Assembly: GCA_020431745.1 (NCBI GenBank)
Contig: JAGQHR010000169.1
Location: forward strand, 1 to 6,813
DNA length: 6,813 nt
Source of the DNA: Candidatus Eiseniibacteriota bacterium
GTDB taxonomy: Bacteria; Eisenbacteria; RBG-16-71-46; CAIMUX01
Reading direction: 5' to 3'
In this document: positions 5,876 to 6,813 of the stretch, one piece after another
Numbering within the stretch: position 1 is the stretch's first letter
Layout: each line of letters starts with the position of its first letter
Notes under the pieces: generated by a model
Told to the model about the DNA's origin: nothing
Database searches by the model: none
The model's input: only the letters and a program-made list of their open reading frames with translations
Made by a program: the position numbers and the translations under genes

Positions 5876-6813
5876 ATGAGGCCTACCGGAAACGCGACAG
5901 AGCCGTCTGCTGCTGAGCCCGCACCGAACGCGAGGTTGGAAGCGGACTGCGCCCTCTGCGGGCGGGTTCCGGTGCGGGTCCGGTCGTTCCGGTACGCGTT
6001 CAAGGGGCGCTTTCTCTACGGTGTCTCATGCTCCCGCTGCTCGCTGACCTTCGTGTACCCACAGCCCTCGCTGGAAGAGATCGAGGAGATGTACCAGGAA
6101 GAGTACTTCACCGAGAACACGGATGAGGTCGGGGCCCACGGCCCGCGGGCCTACATGGAGATGGCCGAAGAATCCGGGTCGGAACGACACCGATCTGCCC
6201 GGCGGCTGGCTGCGAGGATCCGCCGGGCCACAGGACGGCAGGGAGACCTGCTGGAGATCGGTTGTGGCCCCGGATTCTTTCTGGCCGAGCTGGGAACGCT
6301 CGGTTGGAAGGTCCGCGGTCTGGAGCTCTCGGAGTTCGCCGCCAATCATGCGCGCGACATCCTGGGGCTCGACGTAGTCCAGGGCGGCGTGCAGGCGAAG
6401 GTCTTCCCTCCGGAAAGCTTCGATGCGATTTTTCTGGGAGACGTGTTGGAGCATTTGCCGGCGCCCCTCGAGTCGTTGCGTATCGTTCGTTCGTGGCTCA
6501 AACCGGGTGGAGCCGCGGCGATCGCGGTTCCGTCGACGCTCAATCTGATTTCCGCGCGACTCGGCATGGCCCTCTACGGCGCGACCGGGAAGTGGAAGAC
6601 GCTCCGGATCCCTCCGTACCACCTTTTCGAGTACACACCGCGAACGTTGCGCAGGATGCTCGAAGCCGCCGATCTGCGGATCGCGGAGCTCGACCAATCC
6701 GCCGTTCCCATCGCGCGGATGGGGCTGCGGGGCGCACCGTGGGAGAACGCTGGCAAGGTCGCTCTCCAACTCGTGGCGCAGGCCACCTCGAAGACCGCCA
6801 ATTTCGGTGGGGA
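5876..6813 (+). CDS. Class I SAM-dependent methyltransferase with N-terminal Cys4 zinc ribbon, partial (C-terminus off the right edge)
   Basis: The frame is open from the ATG at 5876 to the end of the window, giving 312 residues and no stop. The protein has a disordered, Ala/Pro-rich start, then a zinc-ribbon pattern with Cys25, Cys28, Cys52 and Cys55, followed by VYPQPS and EEIEEMY (67-73). This arrangement is common in methyltransferases of polysaccharide, O-antigen and sugar biosynthesis clusters. The Rossmann-fold core shows motif I LLEIGCGPG (125-133), an acidic residue at the end of strand 2 (Glu150 in GLELS) that should hold the SAM ribose, DVLEHLP (189-195), and LKPGG (208-212). A later PYHLFEYTPRTLRRML-type segment is typical of the same group and helps orient substrate. 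The substrate is unknown; a sugar or lipid-linked glycan is my inference. No membrane segment is seen. It is transcribed divergently from dnaJ. The fold is sure, the role is not. Confidence 0.9.
   Translation, partial: MRPTGNATEPSAAEPAPNARLEADCALCGRVPVRVRSFRYAFKGRFLYGVSCSRCSLTFVYPQPSLEEIEEMYQEEYFTENTDEVGAHGPRAYMEMAEESGSERHRSARRLAARIRRATGRQGDLLEIGCGPGFFLAELGTLGWKVRGLELSEFAANHARDILGLDVVQGGVQAKVFPPESFDAIFLGDVLEHLPAPLESLRIVRSWLKPGGAAAIAVPSTLNLISARLGMALYGATGKWKTLRIPPYHLFEYTPRTLRRMLEAADLRIAELDQSAVPIARMGLRGAPWENAGKVALQLVAQATSKTANFGG

Noticed and set aside
6026..6769. Minus-strand open frame (247 codons) opposite the methyltransferase gene
   Set aside because: It is antisense to a clear Rossmann-fold methyltransferase with all expected motifs, and its own product has no recognisable domain.

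Overview
This GC-rich window looks like a piece of a bacterial chromosome. It holds five genes: four in a tight block on the minus strand and one divergent gene on the plus strand. Reading along the minus strand, the order is dnaJ (5563-4412), pheS (4392-2782), pheT (2791-896) and a DUF4301-family gene that starts at 813 and runs off the left edge. The plus-strand gene starts at 5876 and runs off the right edge. It encodes a SAM-dependent methyltransferase with an N-terminal Cys4 zinc ribbon.

The gaps in the minus-strand block are small: 19 nt between dnaJ and pheS, a 10-nt overlap between pheS and pheT, and 82 nt between pheT and the DUF4301 gene. No convincing terminator is visible in any of them, so the four genes are probably one transcription unit. 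A good sigma70-type promoter (TTGACC, 17 bp, TACATT) lies just upstream of dnaJ. The 312-nt divergent intergenic region also holds an 8-bp inverted repeat (CCAGGGAA-N11-TTCCCTGG) next to the dnaJ -35 box and a plausible extended -10 promoter for the methyltransferase gene.

The most notable point is that both phenylalanyl-tRNA synthetase subunits are of the archaeal/eukaryotic type. PheS is long (536 aa) with an N-terminal winged-helix region. PheT is short (631 aa) and lacks the C-terminal anticodon-binding (FDX-ACB) domain of ordinary bacterial PheT. The rest of the window (SD sequences, sigma70-like promoters, DnaJ, DUF4301) looks bacterial. PheT also has a CxxC...CxxC zinc-ribbon-like insert near its N-terminus. 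Bacteria with archaeal-type PheRS are known (Spirochaetes are the classic case). The phylum here cannot be fixed from this window; an uncultivated lineage near the FCB group is only a guess, based on DUF4301 and base composition.

Functionally, the block combines a chaperone co-factor (DnaJ), both halves of an essential aminoacyl-tRNA synthetase, and a putative nucleotidyltransferase-like protein. I see no clear sign of a new defence or mobile system. No tRNA, rRNA, CRISPR array, insertion sequence or prophage signature was found.
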